A stretch of 64,000 nucleotides of DNA, taken from assembly GCA_947459215.1 (NCBI GenBank), contig CANHCQ010000020.1, positions 1-64,000 on the forward strand, written 5' to 3'. A model generated the notes under the pieces. It was not told the origin of the DNA. It saw nothing but the letters and a program-made list of their open reading frames with translations, and ran no database searches. Origin of the DNA: Phycisphaerales bacterium (GTDB lineage Bacteria; Planctomycetota; Phycisphaerae; Phycisphaerales; UBA1924). Each line of letters opens with the position of its first letter. The first letter of the stretch is position 1. Below are positions 8,646-17,275 of the stretch, piece after piece. The position numbers and the translations under genes were made by a program.

Positions 8646-9224
8646 ATGAGTGATCCGATCTCACGAATTCGAGAGGGCGATCGCGATGCCGCGGCATCGT
8701 TCGTTACGGCGAACTCAGCGCTCATCCGGCGGCGCTACCGCCAGAAGCTGAGCCGCAGAGCACGTCGCCTGTGCGACTCGCAGGACCTGCTCGCCACAAT
8801 TCTGAGGCGGTTCGATCGACTTGTTCACGAGAAAGGTGTCCGGGCGTCCAGCATGGAAGAGCTCTGGTCGCTGATCTTCACGATCGGCGACAACGCGATG
8901 ATTGACAAAGCGCGTATCGTGCAAAAGCTTCATCGCGTCGAGGGTCCCGACTCTCTGCTGGCGTACGAGTTGCGGTGCAGGCTTGCTCGAGCGGAACGGA
9001 TCGCGATGCGACTGGGGCAGGAACAAGGCTTGGAAACCGAACTCGACGAGCTTCTACGGTCGATCCCGGATTCGACCAATCGTCAGATTCTCACGATGTG
9101 GCTCATGGGTCACAGCCACGACTTCATCGCAGATGACCTGGGGGTGCCGTCGGCCGCGGTGCGTCAACGCTGGCACCGACTGCGTGAGCAGCTTCGCGGG
9201 GATATGGGGAAGGGGAACAGTTGA
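8646..9224 (+). CDS. ECF-type RNA polymerase sigma factor
   Basis: 192 residues with the sigma-70 region 2 helices at about 5-85 and a region 4 HTH at about 140-180 (MGHSHDFIADDLGVPSAAVR). It resembles the planctomycete ECF sigma factors that are encoded next to Ser/Thr kinases. The stop codon overlaps the ATG of the kinase by one base (TGATG), so the two are an operon. It is divergent from the T2SS operon, with 140 bp between the two starts. No anti-sigma factor is visible; the kinase may replace it. Confidence 0.8.
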   Translation: MSDPISRIREGDRDAAASFVTANSALIRRRYRQKLSRRARRLCDSQDLLATILRRFDRLVHEKGVRASSMEELWSLIFTIGDNAMIDKARIVQKLHRVEGPDSLLAYELRCRLARAERIAMRLGQEQGLETELDELLRSIPDSTNRQILTMWLMGHSHDFIADDLGVPSAAVRQRWHRLREQLRGDMGKGNS

Positions 9225-11200
9225 TGGGCAAGCGCGTCTCGCCGGACCACATCGCCGCACTGCAGCGGTACGAAGCCCGCCTCGTCGAAGGACGGTGGCT
9301 TGCTGATGATCCGCTCTCGGATCTCATCGTCGACGGTGCGCGCGATCTTCATGATCTTGAGCTCTCGATGTTCGTGCAGGCGCTTCCCGAGATCACCGAG
9401 CGGGAGATCGTTCTGGACGCCGCGATCGAGGTGTGTCTCAATAGCCGCAGGAGCCGATGCGGCTCACTCCAGCGGGCCGCTGACGAACTTGTCAGTGGGT
9501 ATCCCGAATTCACGAGCCAGATTCAGACGGCGTTGCGCCTCGGCACGAGCATGCTGAGCACCAGCGAGGTCGGCAAGAAGCTGATCGATCTGCACTATCT
9601 CAACCTTCCGACGGACGTTGGGCCGGATGTCGGTCAAGGACGAAAGAGGTATTCGCTGCAGCAGTGTCTCGGCAGCGGCTCGGAGGGCGTCGTGTACTTG
9701 GCGCTCGATCTGGCGTTCTCACCGCCCGGCCATCAGACTTGGGTCGCCGTCAAACGCACGCACGTGCAGGGAACCCGGGATGAAGCGGTCAAGGCACGGC
9801 GTGTGAACCACCCCAACGTCGTCCGCGCGATCGACTCGTTCCGCGGCGACTTTGGAGAGATGTTCTACGTGTTCGAGCATGTGCACGGCGGAACGCTGGA
9901 GGATGTTCGAAACGCGATCTCGGGTCGCTTCGACGCCCGCCAGGCGTGTGACTTGATCATGGCCATCGGCCGCGGCGTTCAAGCCGCACACGCCGAAGGC
10001 CTGATCCATCGCGATATCAAGCCCTCGAACATCCTGATGGCCAACGGCGTGCCCAAGGTCGCGGATTTCGGGGTGTCGCAGCGTGCGAAGACCGAAGCAC
10101 CACAAGAACGCGTCGGCTCGCTCGCGTTCACCTCGCCGCAGCAGTTCCGCAACGCGCCACCGTCGCTCCAAGATGACGTGTACTCCCTCGGCGGGCTCTT
10201 GTATTGGTTACTGACGGGGCTCTTCCCAAACGGACAGCGCACTCCCGATGCGACGAGCTTCCTCGCGAGCACGGATGGCTCGGTTCCGCCGCTGCGCCAA
10301 AGGCGTCCGGATCTTGACGACGATCTGGAGTCGATCTGCGGCCGCGCCTTGGCGTTCGATCCCGGCGAGCGGTACCGGTCCGCCGACGCGCTCGTCGGTG
10401 ATCTGGAGCGATGGCTCGCCCGTCTGCCACTGGATTGGAAGTTGGTACCGTTGCGGCGGCAGCTTCGCCTTTCGATCCAACGCCACCCCAGCCTCTGGGG
10501 TTTCGCCTGTGTCGCCGCGATCATCGGAGCGCTTGGGTTCATCATGGTCACGCAGAAGCTGAGCAACGCCGAGGCCCGCCGTCTCCAAGCAGAGCTGCAC
10601 GCCGCGAACATCGAGTTCTCAGACCTGAAGGAAAAGACAGGCCGAGCGACCGCAGTCGGCAACATGTTCCTGAACACGCTACAACACGGCCGCCCTGATA
10701 GCGTTCCCGCGAACTGGATTCACGCGACGACGTTCTTCGAAGCGGCCACCGGATCGCCACTCTTCGGCGATGCCAGGTCGAACCAGGTGCTCTGGGACAA
10801 ACGGATCGACGTCGCCCTGGAGCATCTCGCGATTGCCGATGCAGCCGGGACGCGAGACTCTCTCGAGTCGCTTCTGATGGAGTCCTCGCTGAGTGTGTGG
10901 CTGATTCGCGCGGAGCGTGGCAACGAGGCTCTGAAGCACATCGATCGGATCACACCGATCTGGCGTTCCATGCTCAAGCCCGATGACGCGTGGCTCAAGG
11001 AGCTCGAGACCTATCGCGCCGGCGCCGAGTTCTTTGCGGTCGATCCAAACGCCATCAACGCCCTCGAGCAGCGCAAGCTGAAGCTCGCGCAGACGCAGTC
11101 ACTCGCTGCCACGCTTGTTCCGATGCCGAAGCCGATCGACCTGCTGCTCGTGCGACAGCGGACCATGATCAGGGATGCGGAACGGGCCGCGAAGAAGTAG
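9224..11200 (+). CDS. Membrane-bound Ser/Thr protein kinase (PknB-like)
   Basis: 658 residues. Residues 1-140 form an extra N-terminal region of unknown fold. The Hanks-type kinase domain spans about 145-410 with the Gly loop GSGSEGVVY, ATP-binding Lys 177 (VAVKR), catalytic HRD Asp 264 (IHRDIKPSN) and DFG Asp 281. One membrane helix lies at about 424-446, followed by a roughly 210-residue C-terminal domain that is probably extracytoplasmic and carries no recognised motif. Start ATG 9224 overlaps the sigma factor stop. In planctomycetes such sigma/kinase pairs are thought to transmit envelope signals to transcription; here that is inference. Confidence 0.88.
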   Translation: MGKRVSPDHIAALQRYEARLVEGRWLADDPLSDLIVDGARDLHDLELSMFVQALPEITEREIVLDAAIEVCLNSRRSRCGSLQRAADELVSGYPEFTSQIQTALRLGTSMLSTSEVGKKLIDLHYLNLPTDVGPDVGQGRKRYSLQQCLGSGSEGVVYLALDLAFSPPGHQTWVAVKRTHVQGTRDEAVKARRVNHPNVVRAIDSFRGDFGEMFYVFEHVHGGTLEDVRNAISGRFDARQACDLIMAIGRGVQAAHAEGLIHRDIKPSNILMANGVPKVADFGVSQRAKTEAPQERVGSLAFTSPQQFRNAPPSLQDDVYSLGGLLYWLLTGLFPNGQRTPDATSFLASTDGSVPPLRQRRPDLDDDLESICGRALAFDPGERYRSADALVGDLERWLARLPLDWKLVPLRRQLRLSIQRHPSLWGFACVAAIIGALGFIMVTQKLSNAEARRLQAELHAANIEFSDLKEKTGRATAVGNMFLNTLQHGRPDSVPANWIHATTFFEAATGSPLFGDARSNQVLWDKRIDVALEHLAIADAAGTRDSLESLLMESSLSVWLIRAERGNEALKHIDRITPIWRSMLKPDDAWLKELETYRAGAEFFAVDPNAINALEQRKLKLAQTQSLAATLVPMPKPIDLLLVRQRTMIRDAERAAKK

Positions 11201-11392
11201 AGACATGAGTTTCGGCAGAGTCTTCCACACTCGCTTCGGCGGGTTCAGGTGCGCCATCCCGCTTCAGGCGACCATCCCAGCGAGCTGAGGCGTTCGTCGA
11301 TGCCTGCCGCTGGCAGCAAAACATGGCCGCCACGCGACGTGCGAACTGCGCTCGAGCGACGCCCTTGGGCCACGAGTCCAGGACCAGATGCG

Positions 11393-13291
11393 CTACTGCT
11401 TCGGCGCTTCTGCGGGCTCAGGCTTGGGCTCGGTCGCCGGCTCGGGGCTTTGAGGCGCCGGTTCCGCGTTCTTCGCCTTCGCGTCGTCGGCGACCTTCTT
11501 GCTGAAGAGCTCGAGCAAGGCCGGACCTGGAATTGGCTTGGCTTCACCCTCGCCCCGGATCTCCTCCTTCGGCGCGGGCTGCTCAGGATTCGGGCGATCA
11601 GGGATGGTGAGATCAACGCGGCTCTGTCCGAGCAGGGTTCCTGTGGCGAACGCAAGGTCGACCTGGGCGATCGAGTAATCCGTGATCGCGCCGATCTCCT
11701 GGAGCTGAGCCTCGGCCAGTCGCGTCGCCGCATCGAGCACGTTCGTGCTGGTGCTGGCACCGACATCGAACTGGCGCTGCTCAGCCTGGAGCGCACGGGT
11801 GTTCAGGATCACGCTCTGACGGGCGGCGATGACGCGCTGCCACGCGGCCTCGCTGGTATCGATCGCGTTCAGCACTTCCTGGCGGATGCTCTGCTCACGG
11901 GCATCGCGGGTGCTGAGGCGCTGGATGCGGGTCAGGATCGCGCGGCGCACCGCGGAGCGGGCGGCCTCGTTGCCAAGCGGGATTTCAGCAGAAAGTCCGA
12001 CGCTCCAATCGGTGTGCTGCCACTCGGCGACACCCTCGAACGCCTTGCCGCGGACGGATCCGAGGCCGTTGACGTTATAGGTGTAGTCCATCGTGATCAG
12101 CGGGAGAGCTCGGTTCTGGGCAAGGTCGATGTTGGCGGCGTCGGCAGCGAGACGTAGTTCGAGCTCGAGCATCTCCATCCGAGTGTCGACTGCCTGCTGG
12201 GTCAGCGTGATGCGGTCGAACTGGTACAGCACCAGATCCGGCTCGGTGGCGAGCGAGAGCATCGTCGGCGTCTCGATCGTCAGCCCCGGCATGTTCATGA
12301 CGCGCTTGAGTTCGCGTTGCTGCGTGAGCACCGCGTTCTGGGCGCGGATGATCGCGTCGAGGCGATCGGCGACGCCGGCCTGTGACCGAATCACCTCGAT
12401 CTCCGGCGCGCTGCCAGCCCGGACCCGTCGCTCCGCACGTTCGAGCTGCGCCTGCGCGAGTTCGTACTGCTGCTGTGTGACCTCAAGGCTCTTCTTGGTC
12501 TGGTACAGGCGCCAATAGGAGCGATCGATCGCGGCAAGCTGGCGGATGGCTTCGAGCTTGGTCGTCGCCTCGGCGGCTTTCTGGTTGTATGACGCAACGC
12601 GGAGGGCGGCGGTGTTGGCGCGACGCCCGGCGTTGCGCAACAGCGGCTGGCTGACGGAAAAGCCCAGATCGTCACTGAAGCTCGGGTTCAGGATGCCGCC
12701 GGGGTTCGTGTTGTTGCGCTGGGCGGCGAAATTGACGTCGACGGTCTCGCCGGTGCGCAACGGGATTCGCACACCGGGCTCGATGAGACGCGTGCCGCTG
12801 AAGGTGCGATCAGGGTTGGCGAAGCCGGTCGGGGTGTTGTTCTCGTCCCAGAGGGTACGAAGCGTGAACGCGCTTTCGAAGCGGGCCTCTTCCTGGCCCA
12901 CGGTCTCGCGGGCGATCGCGGGGTCGATCAGCGCGATCTGGAGCTGCAGGTTGTTGGAAAGCGCGCTGGCCCGGGCCTCTTCGAGACCGACGGCGTAGTT
13001 CTCGATGCCCTCGAAGCGCTTGCGGGCGCGGTCGATGGCCTCCTTGTCGATCATGCCCGAGGTATCGGTTGGGACCTTGAACTCGGGCTTGGCGTATTTG
13101 TCGAAGCCCGCGGGCTCGAGTCGGCGGAGGCGGTCGAGCGCGACATCGCGGCCGTAGTCGCCCTCTTCCCACGCGAAGGGATTGCCGGAGCACCCGGCGA
13201 GCAGGGAGACGAGAAGAGTGGCAGAGATCGCGCGGGCGTGGGGGACGCCGTGGCGGCGCGTGGCGCGTCGTGCGCCGATCGGGTTATTCAT
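11393..13291 (-). CDS. TolC-family outer-membrane efflux lipoprotein
   Basis: 632 residues, with a lipobox (SLLAGCSGNP) at the N-terminus and two long helical hairpin repeats typical of outer-membrane efflux proteins (for example EEARASALSNNLQLQIALID and RLAEAQLQEIGAITDYSIAQ). The C-terminus is Pro/Glu/Lys-rich and disordered. It is the last gene of a MacAB-type operon, and its start overlaps the permease stop by 8 bp. It should form the outer-membrane channel of the tripartite pump. Confidence 0.85.
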   Translation of the reverse strand: MNNPIGARRATRRHGVPHARAISATLLVSLLAGCSGNPFAWEEGDYGRDVALDRLRRLEPAGFDKYAKPEFKVPTDTSGMIDKEAIDRARKRFEGIENYAVGLEEARASALSNNLQLQIALIDPAIARETVGQEEARFESAFTLRTLWDENNTPTGFANPDRTFSGTRLIEPGVRIPLRTGETVDVNFAAQRNNTNPGGILNPSFSDDLGFSVSQPLLRNAGRRANTAALRVASYNQKAAEATTKLEAIRQLAAIDRSYWRLYQTKKSLEVTQQQYELAQAQLERAERRVRAGSAPEIEVIRSQAGVADRLDAIIRAQNAVLTQQRELKRVMNMPGLTIETPTMLSLATEPDLVLYQFDRITLTQQAVDTRMEMLELELRLAADAANIDLAQNRALPLITMDYTYNVNGLGSVRGKAFEGVAEWQHTDWSVGLSAEIPLGNEAARSAVRRAILTRIQRLSTRDAREQSIRQEVLNAIDTSEAAWQRVIAARQSVILNTRALQAEQRQFDVGASTSTNVLDAATRLAEAQLQEIGAITDYSIAQVDLAFATGTLLGQSRVDLTIPDRPNPEQPAPKEEIRGEGEAKPIPGPALLELFSKKVADDAKAKNAEPAPQSPEPATEPKPEPAEAPKQ

Positions 13292-14519
13292 GCCGCAGAG
13301 CCTCGATGGGGTCCAGACGGGCGGCCTTGATGGCCGGGAACATGCCGAAGATGAGACCTGTCGCCGCGGAGAATCCGACGGCGAGGATTATGGCCCAGGA
13401 CGGGATGGCGGCACCACCGAGAGCGTTGCTGGCCGCGGCGCGCATCGCGAAGACGATGCCCTGACCGATCAGCAAACCGATCGCACCGCCAATCATGCAG
13501 AGCGTGACGGCTTCGACAAGGAACTGGGTGAGAATGACGCTGGGCTTGGCCCCCACTGCTTTGCGGAGACCGATCTCGCGGGTGCGTTCGCTGACGGAGA
13601 CGAGCATGATGTTCATGATGCCGATGCCGCCGACAAGCAGGGAGATCGCGACGATGCCGCCGGCGAAGGCCTGCAAGCCCGCGGCGAGCGACTTGAACTG
13701 TGAGATCGCCTGGTCGATCGCTTCCACGCCGAAGGTGTTCGGTTCGCCGGGCTCGAGATTTCGGACACGACGCATGTATGTCGTGATCTCAGCCTTCACG
13801 TCCTCGAAGAGCTCGGGCCCCTTGCTTTGAGCGACAACGTAGATGCGAGGTTCGGGTCGCATCATCTCGCCGGTGGCAAAGGGGATGAAGATCTCTGTCT
13901 GAGCCTCATTGCCGCCGAACATGGGGCTGACGGACTTGGTTTCGACGACGCCGACGATCTTGAAGCGGCGACCGCCGACGAGCAGAACGGTGCCGGTGGG
14001 GTCGGAGTTGAGATTCAGCTCGGCGACGCCCTTGTCGTTGATGAGGCAGACCTGGAGCTTGCCTTCCTCGTCGCTGGGCATGAACGGACGACCGATGGTG
14101 ACAGACCGCGACTCGATCTCGTGCCAGTCCGGGCGGATGCCGGTCACCGTGACGAGGTCCTTGACCTTGTCACCGGCCTGCACGCTCACGGTGAAGTTCA
14201 TCACTGGGGTGAGGCGTGCGAGCGATGGCGAGGCCGCGAGCATGCCGTCGACCTGGCGGGTGTTGATGCGGAGCTGACGCCACCCGTAACGGTCACGGCG
14301 GTTGTCGGGCATGCGGGGGAAGACCCAGACCTTGTTGGCGCCGATGGTGGCGAACTGATCGAGCACGAACTTCTCAAGCCCCTTGGTGGCAGCGACGATC
14401 GACACAACCGCGGCGACGCCGATGACGATGCCCAGCGTCGTGAGCACCGCCCGGATCTTGTTGGCCCAGATCTGCGCCAAGGCGATCAGCACGGTCTGGA
14501 AAAGAAGGCGGATGATCAT
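13284..14519 (-). CDS. MacB-like ABC transporter permease
   Basis: 411 residues with the MacB topology: an N-terminal helix (IVIGVAAVVSIVAATKGLEK region), a large periplasmic MacB_PCD domain, and three C-terminal helices (FtsX-like) around IVAISLLVGGIGIMNIMLVS and the two following segments. It lacks the fused ATPase of E. coli MacB, which is a separate gene 39 bp upstream here. It probably transmits ATP-driven movement to the periplasmic adaptor to expel a lipid, peptide or drug substrate. Confidence 0.87.
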   Translation of the reverse strand: MIIRLLFQTVLIALAQIWANKIRAVLTTLGIVIGVAAVVSIVAATKGLEKFVLDQFATIGANKVWVFPRMPDNRRDRYGWRQLRINTRQVDGMLAASPSLARLTPVMNFTVSVQAGDKVKDLVTVTGIRPDWHEIESRSVTIGRPFMPSDEEGKLQVCLINDKGVAELNLNSDPTGTVLLVGGRRFKIVGVVETKSVSPMFGGNEAQTEIFIPFATGEMMRPEPRIYVVAQSKGPELFEDVKAEITTYMRRVRNLEPGEPNTFGVEAIDQAISQFKSLAAGLQAFAGGIVAISLLVGGIGIMNIMLVSVSERTREIGLRKAVGAKPSVILTQFLVEAVTLCMIGGAIGLLIGQGIVFAMRAAASNALGGAAIPSWAIILAVGFSAATGLIFGMFPAIKAARLDPIEALRHE

Positions 14520-14558
14520 GGGGGTCTCGGCTGGTCAGGTACGGGCGTCGGTGCGAGG

Positions 14559-15344
14559 TCAATTGGTCGCGGCGGCGGGTTCGGGGGTGAGGCCGGCGGC
14601 GACGGCGGCCTTCACAGCGTGGTCGGCGGCACGCCGCAGGTAATCCTGGTGAATCGGGTCTTCGTCGGTCGGGTGGTCAGAGACAATCCGGCCGTCGCGG
14701 AGGCGGATGATGCGCTTCGCGTGACCGGCGATGTCCTCTTCGTGCGTTACGACGACGATGGTCTGCCCTTCGGCGTGCAGCTGCTTGAACAGGCCGATGA
14801 TCTCCTCGCTGGTCTTGGTGTCGAGATTTCCGGTCGGCTCGTCAGCGAGAAGGATCGAAGGGTTCGTGACCAGCGCCCGGGCGACAGCGACGCGCTGACG
14901 CTGACCGCCGGACATCTGGTTGGGCTTATGCCCCATGCGGTCGGCGAGGCCGACACGCTCCAGTGCGCGCTTCGCCATCCGGCGAGCGCCCCACCAGTAC
15001 TTGACGGAGTACAGCAGCGGGAGCATGACGTTGTTGACAGCGTTGGCGCGGTTGAGCAGTTCGAAGGACTGGAACACGAAGCCGATCTCTTCGTTGCGAA
15101 CCTTCGCGAGAGCCGTCGCGCTCATCTTGTGTGTGGGCTTTCCGGCAAGCTCGTAGCTGCCCGCGGTCGGGCGGTCGAGGCAGCCGAGGACGTTCATCAG
15201 CGTGGACTTGCCCGAGCCCGAGGCGCCCATGATGGCGACAAACTCGTTCTTGGCGATATCCAGATCGACGCCTCGAAGCGCGTGGACCTTCTCAGGTCCG
15301 ATGCGGTAGATCTTCTGGAGATTGCGGATTTTGATGGCGAGCAT
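14559..15344 (-). CDS. MacB/LolD-type ABC transporter ATPase
   Basis: 261 residues with Walker [11 protein letters not shown]-loop GFVFQSF, signature [15 protein letters not shown], Walker [13 protein letters not shown] and the switch His (VVTHEED). It has the strong similarity to LolD/MacB ATPases expected for the nucleotide-binding subunit of the adjacent permease. The C-terminal tail of about 35 residues is Ala-rich and extra. Confidence 0.92.
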   Translation of the reverse strand: MLAIKIRNLQKIYRIGPEKVHALRGVDLDIAKNEFVAIMGASGSGKSTLMNVLGCLDRPTAGSYELAGKPTHKMSATALAKVRNEEIGFVFQSFELLNRANAVNNVMLPLLYSVKYWWGARRMAKRALERVGLADRMGHKPNQMSGGQRQRVAVARALVTNPSILLADEPTGNLDTKTSEEIIGLFKQLHAEGQTIVVVTHEEDIAGHAKRIIRLRDGRIVSDHPTDEDPIHQDYLRRAADHAVKAAVAAGLTPEPAAATN

Positions 15345-15419
15345 GAGTGAGTCGTGGTTGTCGCGGCCGATCCCGTCGGTTCTCGCGTTGTCGCGCGAGC
15401 CGGATTCTTTCCGGCCGAT

Positions 15420-16862
15420 TCAGTTCTTACCCGTCTCGCGTGGCGTTGCCGCCTGCGTCGACCCGCTCGAGTCCTTGCCGCTGGAAGAATCGGTCTTCTT
15501 CGCGGCGTTGTCCGGACGCTTGTCGGCCGGCTTCTCGGGTGCCTTCTCGCCGACCTTGGGATCTGCCTTGTCATTGCTCGCGGTGCGAACGTTGGCGTTC
15601 GCGTCGGCGGCGCCTTTCTTCTTCTCTTCCTGGTCCGTCAGCTTCTGGTCGGCCTTGAGACTCACAAGCGCCTTGAACGGGCCGACGATGATCTTGGTGC
15701 TCTCGTCAAGTCCCTTGAGAATGACGGTGTCGGTGAGATCGCTGGGTCCGACAGCAACCGGGAAGACGCGGGACTTGCCGTTCTCGTAGGCATAGACAAC
15801 GCGTGCCCACTTCTTGTTGCGGTCGACTGCACCGTCGCGCACGGCGTCGGCGGGCAGCTCCTCCACGAGACGCTCCACCACTGCCTGGCTCGGGACCTTC
15901 ACGACGTTGCTGAACGTCTCGACCTCGATGTCCACGTTGCCGGTCATGCCCGAATAGACCACGACATCCTCGGGGATCTCGAGCTTGATCTCGGTCATGA
16001 AGTACGCCGTGTTGTCGCGATCGACGATGCGCAGCGGCTGGATGGTCTGGACGACGCCGCCGAATGTGCGGTTCGGGAACGCGTTGATGTAGACCTTGGC
16101 CCGCTGCCCGATCTTGACCGGCGCGATATTGGTCTCATCGACCTTGGCCTTGACGATCATCGAGTTCAGATCGGCGACCTGCATGATCACCGATCCGGGG
16201 TTGTTGAGCGTGCCGACGACAACCAACTCGCCCTCTTCTGCTGCGGCGCTGGTCACCACGCCGTCGAAGGGCGAACTGATCGTGGTATACGAGAGATTCT
16301 TTTCGGCCCGCGAGATGTTGGCCTTGGCGATCGAGATGGCGTGAGTGACCTGATTGAACGTGCTCACCGAGCGGCTGTACTCCGCCTCAGCGGTATCGAG
16401 CTCGGACTTGGAGATGTCCTTGCTGGAAAACAGCTCGCGCTTGCGGCCGAGTTCCTGAGTCATGTTCTCCATGCTCGCCTGAGCGCCCGCCAGACGGGCC
16501 TCTTCGCTGCGGAGCTGGGCCCTGGCGGACTCGAGCGAGGCCTTCAGGTCGTCGGCGTCGAGGCGCACGATCACGTCGCCCTTCTTCACGCGGGCACCCT
16601 CGCGATAGGGCATCGCGACGATGCGGGCGGAGACCTGAGCGGAGATATCAACCTTCTGCAAGGGCTCGATGACGCCGGGAGCACTGACGACGCGGACGAG
16701 GTCGCCCCGCTTCACATCCTCAACGCGAACGAACGTGGCCTTCGCCGAGGGATCGAACATCTCCCGCATCTTGGAAAGCTGGCCTGACTGAACAAACCAG
16801 GCTCCGCCGCCCGCGAACGCGAGGACGATGACAAGAAGGAAACCGACAATCCACTTCCACAC
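15420..16862 (-). CDS. MacA/HlyD-type periplasmic adaptor
   Basis: 480 residues: one N-terminal membrane helix (WIVGFLLVIVLAFAGGGAW), then barrel-sandwich halves (ISAQVSARIVAMPYREGARV and TTISSPFDGVVTSAAAEEGE) around a coiled-coil hairpin, beta-barrel and membrane-proximal domains. The Lys/Asp/Ser-rich tail is disordered. It bridges the ABC permease and the TolC-like channel. The start is GTG at 16862 with a GGAGG Shine-Dalgarno about 8 bases upstream. First gene of the four-gene operon. Confidence 0.87.
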   Translation of the reverse strand: MWKWIVGFLLVIVLAFAGGGAWFVQSGQLSKMREMFDPSAKATFVRVEDVKRGDLVRVVSAPGVIEPLQKVDISAQVSARIVAMPYREGARVKKGDVIVRLDADDLKASLESARAQLRSEEARLAGAQASMENMTQELGRKRELFSSKDISKSELDTAEAEYSRSVSTFNQVTHAISIAKANISRAEKNLSYTTISSPFDGVVTSAAAEEGELVVVGTLNNPGSVIMQVADLNSMIVKAKVDETNIAPVKIGQRAKVYINAFPNRTFGGVVQTIQPLRIVDRDNTAYFMTEIKLEIPEDVVVYSGMTGNVDIEVETFSNVVKVPSQAVVERLVEELPADAVRDGAVDRNKKWARVVYAYENGKSRVFPVAVGPSDLTDTVILKGLDESTKIIVGPFKALVSLKADQKLTDQEEKKKGAADANANVRTASNDKADPKVGEKAPEKPADKRPDNAAKKTDSSSGKDSSGSTQAATPRETGKN

Positions 16863-17275
16863 GCGTCCATCCTCCGAGTCTCGTTGTCACGAGAGGCAGT
16901 CACCCAAGGGCTGGATCCATCCGGGTCCGTGCGTCGTCGACGCGCGAACCGGATCGTTCGCCGCCGCCGCTGGCCGAACATCCATCGAACCTCGCCCCGA
17001 AACCCGATCTTCAGACCCGCCCCGCCCCTTCGTACCCGGGGTTCTTTTGGATTCGCGGCAAGTAAGTTGCAGAGATGGTAGGAAACCGTCGCGATCGGGG
17101 AGCCAGCAGATACTCCTGCGTCAATCTCGGCAGGTTCCGACCGGCCGCCGCGCCGGTTTCGTGGCCAAGCGATCAGTCATTTGCAACCGTTCCCGCCTGG
17201 GCGCATACACCGACGAGCCCCGCGACTTGCGGTAATCTGCTCGCGGCCACTTCCATCCTCCCTAAGGAGCCTCGC
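16863..17275. other. Divergent intergenic region, no gene seen
   Basis: About 410 bp separate the adaptor gene (minus) from the metalloprotease (plus). The only open frame is an in-frame upstream extension of the metalloprotease, which has no plausible protein character. The region should hold the promoters of both operons, but I could not pick convincing -35/-10 pairs. Confidence 0.5.

Noticed and set aside
13827-15350. Plus-strand open frame of 507 codons opposite the MacB-like genes
   Set aside because: Antisense shadow; the minus strand holds Walker motifs and membrane helices.
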